Shown: positions 35,724 to 44,817, counted from the stretch's first letter. The stretch is DNA of 64,000 nt from Streptomyces aurantiacus (GCF_027107535.1 NZ_CP114283.1:9114001-9178000); one strand, 5' to 3'. Notes: generated by a model not told the origin, from the sequence alone. A program made the numbers and translations.

Positions 35724-35937
35724 CACCGCGGCCCGACGGACCCGGAGACCCGACGGCGGGCAGGCAGCTTTTCTTCCGGCTTTTCTTCAGCACCAGGAAT
35801 TCATTCCGGCCTGCGGGAACCGGACGAAAGCGAAAGCGCCACCCTTCAAGACGCCCCTTCGAGACGGCCCTTCAAGACGGCCCATCCCGGACGGCCCTCA
35901 AGGCCACCCCTCAGGACCGCTCTCCAGGACCCGCCCC
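35724..35937. repeat. Intergenic with short imperfect tandem repeats
   Basis: From 35841 to 35900 a unit close to CCCTTCAAGACGG is repeated about four times with drift. An AT-richer, TTTTCTTC-bearing segment (35768-35790) precedes it. No gene; convergent ends of two genes. Confidence 0.5.
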
Positions 35938-36366
35938 TCATCCCCAGTCGCGCCCGGAACGGCCGCGCTTCGTGTCGCCCCGCTGCTTCTTCTCGCGCAG
36001 CCGGCGCTCGTTGATCCCCCGGGGGATGCGGGTGGCCCGGCGGGGCCTCGGCGGCGGTGCGCTGGCCTCGGCGAGCAGGGAGGCGAGCCGGACGGCCGCC
36101 GTCTCACGGTTCCGCCACTGCGACCGGTGCTCGGAGGCGCGCACGGCGACGACCCCGTCGACCAACCGGTCGGCGAGCCGGGCGAGCGCCCGCTCCTTCC
36201 ACACCGGCGGCAGCGACTCCGTCTTCGCGAGGTCGAAGCGCAGCTCGACCTGCGAGTCGGTCGTGTTGACGTGCTGCCCGCCCGGCCCGGAGGAACGCGA
36301 GAAACGCCACATGAGCTCGGCCTCGGGAAGCGAGACGGAGCCACGGATGACGTAGGGACCGGACAT
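35938..36366 (-). CDS. arfB: Alternative ribosome-rescue peptidyl-tRNA hydrolase
   Basis: 142 residues from ATG at 36366. The GGQ motif is in [20 protein letters not shown], the release-factor catalytic loop. The domain lacks the codon-recognition parts of RF1/RF2. The C-terminal tail is basic (RREKKQ-like runs, [18 protein letters not shown]) and would thread into the mRNA channel. It frees stalled ribosomes on non-stop mRNAs. Monocistronic. Confidence 0.92.
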   Translation of the reverse strand: MSGPYVIRGSVSLPEAELMWRFSRSSGPGGQHVNTTDSQVELRFDLAKTESLPPVWKERALARLADRLVDGVVAVRASEHRSQWRNRETAAVRLASLLAEASAPPPRPRRATRIPRGINERRLREKKQRGDTKRGRSGRDWG

Positions 36367-36645
36367 GCCCCCATGGTCCCCTGTCCGTCCGGCCCACGTC
36401 ACCCACTTTTCGTACCGGTCCCCGCGCGGACCCCGGCCCGCGTACTCGCACGACCTCGCACGACCCGTACGCCGACCGTCTGCGAACCCCGCTCCCGGGC
36501 CCGGGTAAAGAAAGTAAAGAGGAGCGGAACCCTGGGGACCCCCATCGGCGTTCTTAGGGTTGGCGGTAGCTTCGTCCCGTACGAAGCCCGACGCGCAGCA
36601 CCGCACGACCTGTACGTACGTCAAACGAGGGAAGGACTCCCAACA
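36367..36645. promoter_or_regulatory. Upstream region of the TerD-family gene with a possible ECF promoter
   Basis: GGAAC (36526-36530) is followed after 18 bases by CGTTCT (36549-36554), a spacing close to streptomycete SigE-type promoters. A GAGGGAAGGA-like ribosome binding site lies before the ATG. The assignment is tentative. Confidence 0.35.
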
Positions 36646-37221
36646 ATGGCTGTAAGCCTGTCCAAGGGTGGCAACGTCTCGCTCACCAAGGAGGCTCCGG
36701 GCCTGACCGCCGTCACCGTGGGCCTCGGCTGGGACGTCCGCAGCACCACGGGAACCGACTTCGACCTGGACGCCTCGGCCATCGCGGTCAACCCCGAGGG
36801 CAAGGTCTACTCGGACGCCCACTTCGTCTTCTTCAACAACAAGCAGACCCCGGACCAGACGATCGTCCACACGGGCGACAACCGGACGGGTGAGGGCGCC
36901 GGCGACGACGAGGCGATCAACGTCAACCTCGCGGGCCTCCCCGCCGACGTCGACAAGATCGTCTTCCCGGTCTCGATCTACGACGCGGAGACCCGCTCGC
37001 AGAACTTCGGCCAGGTCCGCAACGCGTACATCCGCATCGTGAACCAGGACGGCGGCACCGAGATCGCACGCTACGACCTCTCGGAGGACGCGGCCACCGA
37101 GACGGCCATGGTCTTCGGCGAGCTGTACCGCAACGGCGCCGAGTGGAAGTTCCGCGCGGTCGGCCAGGGCTACGCGTCCGGCCTGACGGGCATCGCCCAG
37201 GACTTCGGCGTCAACGTCTGA
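36646..37221 (+). CDS. TerD-family calcium-binding stress protein
   Basis: 191 residues, full length. [58 protein letters not shown] and [10 protein letters not shown] follow the TerD fold, with the acidic loops that bind calcium. Despite the name, single streptomycete TerD genes are linked to differentiation and stress more than to tellurite resistance, and no ter operon is present. A strong terminator follows. Confidence 0.93.
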   Translation: MAVSLSKGGNVSLTKEAPGLTAVTVGLGWDVRSTTGTDFDLDASAIAVNPEGKVYSDAHFVFFNNKQTPDQTIVHTGDNRTGEGAGDDEAINVNLAGLPADVDKIVFPVSIYDAETRSQNFGQVRNAYIRIVNQDGGTEIARYDLSEDAATETAMVFGELYRNGAEWKFRAVGQGYASGLTGIAQDFGVNV

Positions 37222-37240
37222 GTCCGACCCGCACGACGAT

Positions 37241-37282
37241 CGAGGGGCCCCGGCCCGGCTGCGGCCGGACCGGGGCCCCTCG
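37241..37282 (+). terminator. Terminator after the TerD-family gene
   Basis: CGAGGGGCCCCGG pairs perfectly with CCGGGGCCCCTCG around an inner CGGCCG-like loop, 20 bases after the stop. Confidence 0.85.
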
Positions 37283-37330
37283 TCCGTTCCCGACCCGTCC
37301 CGGATCACCCGGACGGCTACCCTGCCCCGC

Positions 37331-37846
37331 GTGATCCTCGAACCGCTCGCCCTCACTCCCGACCACGACCTGCCGGGCCCGCTCCTCACGGAACTCACCG
37401 CCCTCTACGCCTCGAACCACGCCTTCTACGCCCTGAGCGGTGACTTCCCGGACCCGTACGACATCCGGCCCGAGCAGGTGGCGAGGGCGCTGGCGGACGA
37501 GCTGGCGAATCCGGACGTGGAGATCCTCCAGGCCCGGAGCGCCGGACGGCTCGTCGCCGTCGCGATCACACTCGCGCACCACCCCGACCCGGCGGACCCG
37601 GACCCCTGGATCGGCCTGCTGCTGGTGGACGCGGCGGAGCAGGGCAAGGGGTACGGACGGCAGCTGGCGGCGCACGTCGAGGACCGGTTCCGAGAGGCGG
37701 GCCGGGACGCCCTGCGGCTGGCCGCCCTGGACAACAACCCCGCGGCCCTCACCTTCTGGACGACCATCGGGTACGAGACGATCGGACACCGCAGGGACCG
37801 CCAGCTGAACCGCCCGTGCGCGGTGTTGCGCAAAATCCTGCGGTAG
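37331..37846 (+). CDS. GNAT-family N-acetyltransferase
   Basis: 171 residues from GTG at 37331. The acetyl-CoA binding segment is WIGLLLVDAAEQGKGYGRQL, followed by RLAALDNNPAALTFWTTIGY. The N-terminal half is variable, and its acceptor substrate is unknown. It ends 14 bases before the convergent M1 peptidase stop. Confidence 0.85.
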   Translation: MILEPLALTPDHDLPGPLLTELTALYASNHAFYALSGDFPDPYDIRPEQVARALADELANPDVEILQARSAGRLVAVAITLAHHPDPADPDPWIGLLLVDAAEQGKGYGRQLAAHVEDRFREAGRDALRLAALDNNPAALTFWTTIGYETIGHRRDRQLNRPCAVLRKILR

Positions 37847-37859
37847 CGCCGGAACAGCT

Positions 37860-39257
37860 TCAGAGGGAGCCCGGCCGACCATCCCCGTAGAGCCAGTCGT
37901 CCCAGACACCCGAGAGATCCTGGTCCGGCGCCTTCTTCTCCACGTAGGCGGTGAAGTCGTCCGTGTCGGCGTTGCCGTGACGGTGCCGGGCGGCCCAGCC
38001 CCGGAGGATGGCGCGGAAGGTCCTGTCGCCGACCGTCTGACGAATCCGGTGCAGGACCATGGCGCCCCGCTCGTACACGGGGCTGTCGGAGATGTGCGCG
38101 GCGCTCGGCGGCCTGGCGGGCGGGAAGGCCCAGACGGCGTCGCTGTCCGCCTTCTTGTCGTAGTGGTCGCCCGCGTAGAGGGCGTCGAAGACGTCCTGGG
38201 CGGTGTCGCCCCCGTGCTCCTCCTCCCAGAGCCACTCGGCGTAGGTCGCGAAGCCCTCGTTGAGCCACATGTCGCGCCACGACTCGGGGGTGACGGAGTT
38301 CCCGTACCACTGGTGGGCCAGCTCGTGGACGAGGAGGCCGATGCCGGGGGCGCCGGGGAACACGGGCCGGTTCTGCGTCTCCAGGGCGTATCCCGCGTCG
38401 CCCTCCCGCTCCACGATCGCCCCGGTCGAGGAGAAGGGGTACGGACCGAAGGTGCGCTCGGCCCACTCCACGATCTCGGGAATCCGGTCGAGCACGTCAC
38501 GGCTCGCCGCCACCTGCGCCGGATCCACGGCGATGTGAACGGGCAGCCCGTCAGCGGTCGTCGAACGGCGCGTCTCGAAGTCACCGATGGCGACCGTGGC
38601 CACGTACGACGCCATCGGCTCGCCGACGTGCCAGTCGAAGACGGCCCGCCCGCCCTTCGTCTCCTCTCTCCGCAACTCCCCGTTCGAGACGGCCTGCAGA
38701 CCTTCGGGCACGGCGATCGTGATGTCGTACGCGGCCTTGTCGCTCGGGTGGTGGTTCCCGGGAAACCACGTCATGGACCCGGTGGGTTCACCGAGGGCCA
38801 GGGCCCCGTCTCGGGTGGGCAGCCAGCCCTCCTGTGAGCCGTCCGGATCGGTGATCGTCTCCGGAGACCCGGAGTACCGGACCACCGTGGTGAAGACGGC
38901 CCCCTTGTCCAGATCGTCACGCGGGCGGACGACGAGCTCATGACCACCGCTGCGGTTGAACCGGGCGGCCTTCCCCGCCACCTCCACGGACTCGACCTCC
39001 ATGCCCTTGAGATCGAGGTCGAACGCACTGAGGTCCTGCAGTGCCCGCGCCTCGATCGCGACCTCACCCGTGAGCCGACGTGTCCTCGGGTCGTAGTCGA
39101 GGGTGAGCCCGTAGTGCGTGACGTCGTACCCGCCGTTGCCCGACCGGGGAAAGTACGGATCCCGTACCCCGGGAGCCCCCGCAGTGCCCCGCACGCCTCC
39201 GTCACAGGCGACGAGGACACACACCAGCAGGGGAACAAAGAAGACGGATCGGGCCAT
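37860..39257 (-). CDS. M1-family zinc aminopeptidase, secreted lipoprotein
   Basis: 465 residues from ATG at 39257. A short signal peptide ends in lipobox LVAC. The M1 domain has the zinc site HELAHQW at 311-317 with the third ligand in WLNEGFATYAEW (Glu334), and the GYALETQNRPVF segment replaces the usual GAMEN-type motif. VYERGAMVLHRIRQTVG follows. It would trim peptides outside the cell. It overlaps the first bases of the possible start of the divergent gene. Confidence 0.9.
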   Translation of the reverse strand: MARSVFFVPLLVCVLVACDGGVRGTAGAPGVRDPYFPRSGNGGYDVTHYGLTLDYDPRTRRLTGEVAIEARALQDLSAFDLDLKGMEVESVEVAGKAARFNRSGGHELVVRPRDDLDKGAVFTTVVRYSGSPETITDPDGSQEGWLPTRDGALALGEPTGSMTWFPGNHHPSDKAAYDITIAVPEGLQAVSNGELRREETKGGRAVFDWHVGEPMASYVATVAIGDFETRRSTTADGLPVHIAVDPAQVAASRDVLDRIPEIVEWAERTFGPYPFSSTGAIVEREGDAGYALETQNRPVFPGAPGIGLLVHELAHQWYGNSVTPESWRDMWLNEGFATYAEWLWEEEHGGDTAQDVFDALYAGDHYDKKADSDAVWAFPPARPPSAAHISDSPVYERGAMVLHRIRQTVGDRTFRAILRGWAARHRHGNADTDDFTAYVEKKAPDQDLSGVWDDWLYGDGRPGSL

Positions 39258-39294
39258 GCCGACGATCGTAGAGCGGCGTGACACCATCACCCAC

Positions 39295-39795
39295 GTGCTC
39301 GACATCGGCTACGCCCTTTCCTACCGCTTCCCGGACCCCCCGCAGACCGACTACCGCCGCGCGGACGTCCACACGCTCCGCCACGACCTGTTCTGCGGGG
39401 ACGTCTACCTCGCCGACACCAAGGCGGACCGGGAGCTGTCCACAGCCTGGGGATGGGTGCCGGTGCTCGACTTCGCGTGGGCCCTGTGCGACATCGTCGA
39501 GCAACTCGACCAGGACCCCATGGGCAGCCGGGCCGCCCGCCCCCAGCGCGCCGAACTGGACTTCACCGAGTCCACCGACCGCATGCTCTTCGAGCGCCGC
39601 TTCGGCTGGGTCGACATCGAGTCCGACTGGATGCCCGGCGACGAGCCCCCGCTCACCTTCTCCCACTCCGAACTGCGCCGCGAGGCCCGCGACTTCCTCC
39701 ACGACCTCCTGGCGGACCTGACGGACCTCCACGAGGCGCTCCGGGAGAACCCAGCAATCTGGACCCTGGAAGCCCGCTACCCCAGACTCCCCTGA
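39295..39795 (+). CDS. Conserved hypothetical protein
   Basis: 166 residues from GTG at 39295. YALSYRFPDPPQTDY, FCGDVYLADTKADREL, WGWVPVLDFAWALCDIVEQL and a helical C-terminus (FLHDLLADLTDLHEAL) are visible. It is acidic, with no signal peptide, and no family was recognised. An in-frame ATG at 39256 overlaps the start codon of the divergent peptidase gene, leaving no promoter room, so GTG 39295 is preferred. Confidence 0.7.
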   Translation: MLDIGYALSYRFPDPPQTDYRRADVHTLRHDLFCGDVYLADTKADRELSTAWGWVPVLDFAWALCDIVEQLDQDPMGSRAARPQRAELDFTESTDRMLFERRFGWVDIESDWMPGDEPPLTFSHSELRREARDFLHDLLADLTDLHEALRENPAIWTLEARYPRLP

Positions 39796-39858
39796 CCCCT
39801 GGGACTCCGCCCACCCCCACCCCCCCCCAGTACCGGCCGGAACGGCGTCCCCCTCAAC

Positions 39859-39938
39859 CGCCGGACGGGCTGATAGGACGCACCCGAGCCCGAAGATCCG
39901 GCCCGAGGCCCAGCCGCTCTCCGCCCGTGAGGGCCATC
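39859..39938. repeat. Direct repeat, copy 1
   Basis: Begins CGCCGGACGGGCTGATAGGA and ends CCGCCCGTGAGGGCCATC. It is about 93 percent identical to the copy at 40008-40086. The 465-base gap that holds both copies shows no gene. Confidence 0.85.
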
Positions 39939-40007
39939 GCCGACCGGGCTCGGAGAGGCCACGGTGGTCGTCACCGGCCGGGTTTGGAGAACCCATGCTG
40001 GGCTCGT

Positions 40008-40086
40008 CGCCGGACAGGCTGAGGGGACGCACCCGAGCCCGAAGATCCAGCCCGAGGCCAGCCGCTCTCCGCCCGTGAGGGCCATC
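40008..40086. repeat. Direct repeat, copy 2
   Basis: Begins CGCCGGACAGGCTGAGGGGA, then the same ACGCACCCGAGCCCGAAGAT core as copy 1, and ends GTGAGGGCCATC. Centre-to-centre distance is about 149 bases. Confidence 0.85.
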
Positions 40087-40260
40087 CCACGGGAGCGGGC
40101 CGTACCGGTGTGTCGCAGTCCGCCGCGTAGGGCTCCTCCAGGAAACCTCACCCTCAAACCCACAGCAGGACACCCAGTTGCGGCGGACTCGACACGCCGG
40201 TACGGCCCCGACCCCCCTCCCAGCCGGCGCGAACGTCAGACGGCGGAGCGGACAGCAGGG

Positions 40261-40974
40261 TCACACGTCCACCCCCACCACCCGAACCCCCACCTCGGCA
40301 GCGAACACCGCCGCCAGATCCAACAACTGAGCCGGACTGATCACAGCCCCCGCCAACCGGTCCACCCCCCGCGCGAACTCCACCGCCGCCGCCCGCCGCA
40401 GATCCACATCCGTCAGCGACACCCCACTGAAGTCCGCCCCCTTCAGCACACAGTCCACGAACTCCACCCGCTCCAGCCGAGCGCCCCCGAAGTCGGGCTC
40501 GACCAGCACGCACCCCTCGAACACCACGTCCCTGATCCGGGCCTCCCGCAGATTCAGGTAGTCGATCTTCCCCCCGCGAAAGACCACCCGCTCCAGCACG
40601 GCACCGTGCATCTGCACCCCGCCCAGCCGCGCGTCGACCACCTCCACGTCCCGGAAGGTCACCGAGCCGAGGTCCGTACCCACCCCCCGCAGCCCGGTGA
40701 GCACGGAGTCCAGCACACGGGCATGCCGCAGCCGCGTCTCGTCCACCGCGCACCCCGTCAGCACGCAGTCCATGAACCGCGCACCCCCACCGTCCTGCCC
40801 CACGAAGTCCAACTCGTCGAACCGCAGCCCGTCGTAGTCCCCGTCGGGCTCCAGCTCACCGCCCTCGTACGGCACGAGCGGCGGCAGCCGCATCTCAGGC
40901 CGCCGCGCCCCCTTCACCCCCGCGCCGGCCCCCGCGCCCGTCCTCGCCCCGGTCCTCGCCGCTCTGCTCGCCAT
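40261..40974 (-). CDS. Pentapeptide-repeat protein
   Basis: 237 residues from ATG at 40974. After a basic Ala/Gly start, residues about 70-205 contain successive five-residue steps (FDELDFVGQD, ARFMDCVLTG, VVFRGGKIDYLNLREARIRD, VEFVDCVLKGADFSGVSLTD), forming a right-handed quadrilateral helix. Some such proteins shield DNA gyrase from quinolones, but most are uncharacterised. The final 35 residues are helical. Confidence 0.88.
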   Translation of the reverse strand: MASRAARTGARTGAGAGAGVKGARRPEMRLPPLVPYEGGELEPDGDYDGLRFDELDFVGQDGGGARFMDCVLTGCAVDETRLRHARVLDSVLTGLRGVGTDLGSVTFRDVEVVDARLGGVQMHGAVLERVVFRGGKIDYLNLREARIRDVVFEGCVLVEPDFGGARLERVEFVDCVLKGADFSGVSLTDVDLRRAAAVEFARGVDRLAGAVISPAQLLDLAAVFAAEVGVRVVGVDV

Positions 40975-41104
40975 GCCCCCATCCTGCACCCCACCACCGA
41001 CAGTGCCCCCGACCTGCGAAGAATCCCCCGATGTCACATCCCGGGCCGCACGACGAGTCATAAGAGGAGTCGCGCAGAACACTGCCGCCCCGATACCGAC
41101 ACCC

Positions 41105-41140
41105 GAACAGAACAGCCGTACAGAACAGCCGTACAGAACA
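41105..41140. repeat. Short tandem repeat upstream of the FAD oxidoreductase gene
   Basis: The 13-base unit GAACAGCCGTACA is repeated twice in full, flanked by GAACA on both sides. It ends 25 bases before the ATG and could be an operator or slippage product. Confidence 0.6.
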
Positions 41141-41165
41141 CCCCGCAGCAGAGGGAGACCCAGCC

Positions 41166-42338
41166 ATGCACCGCATCACCGTCGTCGGCGGCGGCTTCGC
41201 CGGCCTCACCGCCGCCATCACCGCCGCGGAGGCGGGCGCCCAGGTCACCGTGTACGAAGCCCACCACACCCTCGGCGGCCGCGCCCGCACCACCGAGGGC
41301 CCGTACAGAACGAACGAGGGCCCGCACGCGCTGTACAAGGGCGGCACTCACTGGACCTGGCTGAAGCAGCGCGATCTGATCGGCGAGCTGGCCCCGCTCC
41401 CGCCCCTGGAAGCCGCCCGCCTGCGCCTCCGCCACAAGGGCACCCTCCGCCGTACTCCGCCCTTCCCGATGCTCAAGCTCCTGCGCCGAACAGCCGAACA
41501 GGCCCCGGTGGACCAGGATTTCAGGACCTGGGCCACGAACGTCGCAGGCCCCGAAGGCGCGATCGCCGCGGCCCACTACTCCGCGGTCGCCCTCTTCCAC
41601 CACGATCCGGGCGCCCTCTCCGCGGCCTTCGTGCAGGAACGCCTGCGCCGCGCCACGAAAATCCCTCCGGAGGCGCACTACCCGCGCGGCGGCTGGGCGA
41701 GCGTCATCGACCGCATGGCGGCCAGGGCCTGGAATCTCGGCGTGCGTGTCGAAACGCTCGCCCGCGTCGACGCGCTCCCCACCGACCACGGCCCCGTCAT
41801 CGTGGCCACTTCCCTGGACGCGGCCCGCGCCCTCCTCAAGGACGGCTCGCTGACGTGGCCGAGCGGTCGCACGGCCCTGCTCGACCTGGCCGTCCGCACT
41901 CGCCGGGGCGACGCGTTCGCCGTCTCCGACCTGGACGCGCCGGGCTGGATCGAGCGGTTCACGGCCCAGGACCGCACCCTCGCCCCGGCCGGCGAACAGC
42001 TGCTCCAGGGCCAGATCCCGATCGCACCCCACGAGTCCCGTGCGGCAGGCATCGCCCGCGCCGAGGAACTGCTCGACCTCGCCTTCCCCGACTGGCGCGA
42101 CCGCGTGACGTACCGCCGCGAGGCCCTCGCGAACGGCCGCACGGGCGCGGTCGACCTCCCCGGCACGAGCTGGCGCGACCGCCCGGCCATCGACCGCGGC
42201 GACGACGTCTACCTCGCGGGCGACCAGGTGGCAGCCCCGGGCGTGCTGTCCGAGGTGTCCTTCAACAGCGCCTTGGAAGCGGTGTCCCTGGCGTTCGGGA
42301 TCCGCAGCCGGGCAGGCCTTGACCTCAAGCATGCCTGA
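41166..42338 (+). CDS. FAD-dependent amine-oxidase/phytoene-desaturase-like oxidoreductase
   Basis: 390 residues. The dinucleotide fold is HRITVVGGGFAGLTAAITAA with VYEAHHTLGGRARTTEG, the FAD-binding start of the amine oxidase group. The C-terminal FAD contact is DDVYLAGDQVAAPGVLSEV. ALSAAFVQERLRRATKIPP and YPRGGWASVIDRMA follow family order. Substrate unknown. The NADPH:quinone reductase-like gene follows 57 bases later. Confidence 0.85.
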   Translation: MHRITVVGGGFAGLTAAITAAEAGAQVTVYEAHHTLGGRARTTEGPYRTNEGPHALYKGGTHWTWLKQRDLIGELAPLPPLEAARLRLRHKGTLRRTPPFPMLKLLRRTAEQAPVDQDFRTWATNVAGPEGAIAAAHYSAVALFHHDPGALSAAFVQERLRRATKIPPEAHYPRGGWASVIDRMAARAWNLGVRVETLARVDALPTDHGPVIVATSLDAARALLKDGSLTWPSGRTALLDLAVRTRRGDAFAVSDLDAPGWIERFTAQDRTLAPAGEQLLQGQIPIAPHESRAAGIARAEELLDLAFPDWRDRVTYRREALANGRTGAVDLPGTSWRDRPAIDRGDDVYLAGDQVAAPGVLSEVSFNSALEAVSLAFGIRSRAGLDLKHA

Positions 42339-42395
42339 GGTTGAACGCTTGGGCACGAGCCACACCACCCAGCGGCACGACACCCAGGGGACCCC

Positions 42396-43379
42396 ATGCA
42401 CGCCATCCGCCTCCACGCCTTCGGCCCCGCCGAGAACCTCACGTACGAGCGGGCCGACGCCCCCGAGCCCGCCCCCGGCCAGGTCCGTGTCGCGGTCGCC
42501 GCGGCCGGTGTGCACCTCCTCGACACCGCGCTCCGGACGGGCGTCCAGGGCCCTCTGCCGGAGCTGCCCGCCCTGCCCACCGTCCCGGGCCGCGAGGTCG
42601 CCGGCACCGTCGAGTCGCTCGGTGAGGGCGTCGCGGACCTGTGGCTGGGCAAGCGCGTCGTGGCGCATCTCGGCTTCAGCCCCGGCGGGTACGCCGAGCT
42701 CGCGGTCACGGACGTCGACCGTCTGCACGAGATACCCGCGAACCTGGACTTCGCCCAGGCCGTCGCGATGATCGGCACGGGCCGTACGACGATGGGGATC
42801 CTCCAGTTCGCCGACCTCACCGCCGACTCCGTGGCAGTGGTCCCCGCGGCGGCGGGCGGCATCGGCACCCTCCTCGTGCAGTACGCCAAGCACGCGGGCG
42901 CCACCGTGATCGGCCTCGCGGGCGGCCCGGAGAAGGTCGCCCATGTCGAGAAGAACGGTGCCGACCTGGCCGTCGACTACAAGGACCCGAACTGGCCGGA
43001 CCGGGTCAGGAGCTTCCTCGGCGACCGCCCGGCCACCATCGTCCTCGACGGCGTGGGCGGCGACACGGCCCGTGAGGCGGTCGCCCTGCTCGCGGACCCG
43101 GGCGGCAAACACCTCGTCTTCGGCTGGTCCGGCGCGGGCCTGCTCGACGGCAGCCCGTATCTCGTCGAGGGCGTGTCACAGTCGGTGCTCGGCCCCCCCA
43201 TGATGCGGAAGGCAGGCGGCCCCAGCCCGATCCGCACCCTGGAACTGCGTGCCCTCACCGAGGCCGCCGAGGGCCGCCTGGTCCCCGCCGTCCAGCGCTT
43301 CCCCCTCGCGGAAGCGGCCGCGGCACACCGCGCACTGGAGACGAGGGCGACCATCGGAAAAGTAGTCCTGGAACCGTGA
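42396..43379 (+). CDS. Quinone oxidoreductase-like medium-chain dehydrogenase/reductase
   Basis: 327 residues. The N-terminal domain has HAIRLHAFGPAENLTYERAD and VPGREVAGTVESLGEGV. The NADPH site is VVPAAAGGIGTLLVQYAKHA, and a VILDG-like strand follows. It lacks the structural zinc lobe of true alcohol dehydrogenases, matching the QOR group. It reduces quinones or enones with NADPH. Likely co-transcribed with the FAD enzyme upstream. Confidence 0.9.
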   Translation: MHAIRLHAFGPAENLTYERADAPEPAPGQVRVAVAAAGVHLLDTALRTGVQGPLPELPALPTVPGREVAGTVESLGEGVADLWLGKRVVAHLGFSPGGYAELAVTDVDRLHEIPANLDFAQAVAMIGTGRTTMGILQFADLTADSVAVVPAAAGGIGTLLVQYAKHAGATVIGLAGGPEKVAHVEKNGADLAVDYKDPNWPDRVRSFLGDRPATIVLDGVGGDTAREAVALLADPGGKHLVFGWSGAGLLDGSPYLVEGVSQSVLGPPMMRKAGGPSPIRTLELRALTEAAEGRLVPAVQRFPLAEAAAAHRALETRATIGKVVLEP

Positions 43380-43477
43380 CCCCTCACACCTCCCGGCACA
43401 CCACTTCGCGCCCCACACCCCCCACCCCACGCACCGCACGGCCCCGCACCGGCTGACGGGCCCTCGCGGCGTCCGGG

Positions 43478-43954
43478 TCAGCTCCCCGACCCCAGCTCCG
43501 CCAACGCCCCGTCCGTCAGCCGGTACACCGTCCACTGGTCCTGCGGCCGCGCGCCCATCGCCTCGTAGAAGTCGATCGACGGCTTGTTCCAGTTGAGGAC
43601 CGTCCACTCCAGCCGTTCGTAGCCCCGCTCCACGCAGATCCGCGCCAGCTCCCCGAGCAGCGCCTTCCCGTGACCGCCGCCCCGCGCCTGAGGCCGTACG
43701 TACAGGTCCTCCAGGTAGATGCCGTGCACCCCGCGCCACGTGGAGAAGTTCAGGAACCACAGCGCAAACCCGACCGGCTCGCCCTCCGCGGACTCCGCGA
43801 TGTGCGCGAAGGCGGCCGGCCGCTCCCCGAAGAGCGCCTCCCGCAACTGCTCCTCGGTGGCCCTCGCCTCGTCCACCACCTTCTCGTACTCGGCCAGTTC
43901 ACGGATCATGGAGTGGATCACGGGCACATCAGCGGGCGTCGCCGTACGAATCAT
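43478..43954 (-). CDS. GNAT acetyltransferase, diamine (SSAT)-like
   Basis: 158 residues. IRTATPADVPVIHSMIRELA, FALWFLNFSTWRGVHGIYLE, DLYVRPQARGGGHGKALLGE and WNKPSIDFYEAMGA follow the spermidine/spermine acetyltransferase-like GNAT group. It could acetylate polyamines or thialysine; the acceptor is uncertain. It sits 41 bases downstream of the APH-family gene. Confidence 0.88.
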   Translation of the reverse strand: MIRTATPADVPVIHSMIRELAEYEKVVDEARATEEQLREALFGERPAAFAHIAESAEGEPVGFALWFLNFSTWRGVHGIYLEDLYVRPQARGGGHGKALLGELARICVERGYERLEWTVLNWNKPSIDFYEAMGARPQDQWTVYRLTDGALAELGSGS

Positions 43955-43995
43955 GCGGGCAGGCTACGACAGCCCGTGACCGGGGCCGGAAGGGC

Positions 43996-44817
43996 TCAAC
44001 GCCCCAGCAGCAGCCGGGCGACGGCGACCTGCTCCTCGTCCGGCGCCCCGCCCTCCTCGACGTTCCACAGCGAGTTCTGCAGCACCCGCCCCAGCGTCCA
44101 GGCACGCGCCCGGTCCCGGTCCACGCCCAGCGTCTCCGTCATGAGGTCGAAGCGGCGCGTCACCCGGCCCTCGTCGAACCGGTTCCAGAGCGCGGGCAGC
44201 AGTTCGAAGCAGGGGTCCCCGGCGAGCGGCTTCGGGTCGATGACGAGCCAGGGTTCACGCTCGGCCGCGAGGACGTTCTCGAAGTGCAGGTCCCAGTGCA
44301 GCAGCCGGTCCCCGGGCTCGTCCGCGACCTCGCGCACGGCCGCCGCGCAGTCCGCCAGCAGCCGCCGGTCGCCCTCCGCCGCAAGGGAGTTCAGCACCGG
44401 CGGCAACCGGTCGAACATGCCCGCCACGACTCCGTCGAGCCGCCGCAGGCCCGCGGGCGCCGGTACGGCCGAGATCCGCGCCAGCAGTTCCGCGAGAACC
44501 GCCGTCGCCTCCATCACGTCCGGCACGGAGGCCAACGGCCGGTCCTCGTCGAGCCGTTCCAGCAACAGCGTGCCGGTCTCCGCGTCCTCGTCCAGCAGCC
44601 GTACGACCCCGTCTCCGCCCCAGGTCCGCAGCGCGAGCCCCTCACCGGCCGTCTCCTCGTCGACGTCCTGCAGTTTCAGCGCGGCCGGCGTCCCGTCCCC
44701 GCACACCACGGGCAGCACGACCGAGACCCGCCCGCTCATCGGCGCCCCCTGCTGCCGCAGTCCCCACCGCTCCAGAAACAGTCCGCCCCGCTCCAGCAGT
44801 CGTCCGTACCCGGCCAT
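43996..44817 (-). CDS. APH(6)/streptomycin-hydroxyurea kinase family protein
   Basis: 273 residues from ATG at 44817. VSVVLPVVCGDGTPAALKL begins the kinase fold with the conserved lysine, and LLHWDLHFENVLAAEREPWL is the catalytic HxDLHxxN loop, followed by VIDPKPLAGDPCFELLPALW with the metal-binding Asp. This matches the aminoglycoside/hydroxyurea phosphotransferase family. Whether it inactivates an antibiotic or a cell metabolite cannot be told from sequence. Confidence 0.85.
   Translation of the reverse strand: MAGYGRLLERGGLFLERWGLRQQGAPMSGRVSVVLPVVCGDGTPAALKLQDVDEETAGEGLALRTWGGDGVVRLLDEDAETGTLLLERLDEDRPLASVPDVMEATAVLAELLARISAVPAPAGLRRLDGVVAGMFDRLPPVLNSLAAEGDRRLLADCAAAVREVADEPGDRLLHWDLHFENVLAAEREPWLVIDPKPLAGDPCFELLPALWNRFDEGRVTRRFDLMTETLGVDRDRARAWTLGRVLQNSLWNVEEGGAPDEEQVAVARLLLGR

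Noticed and set aside
36646..37221. Tellurite-resistance operon
   Set aside because: Single TerD-family gene with no TerA, TerB, TerC or TerE neighbours.
39859..40086. CRISPR-like repeat-spacer layout
   Set aside because: Only two repeat copies, about 80 bases each, with no cas genes.
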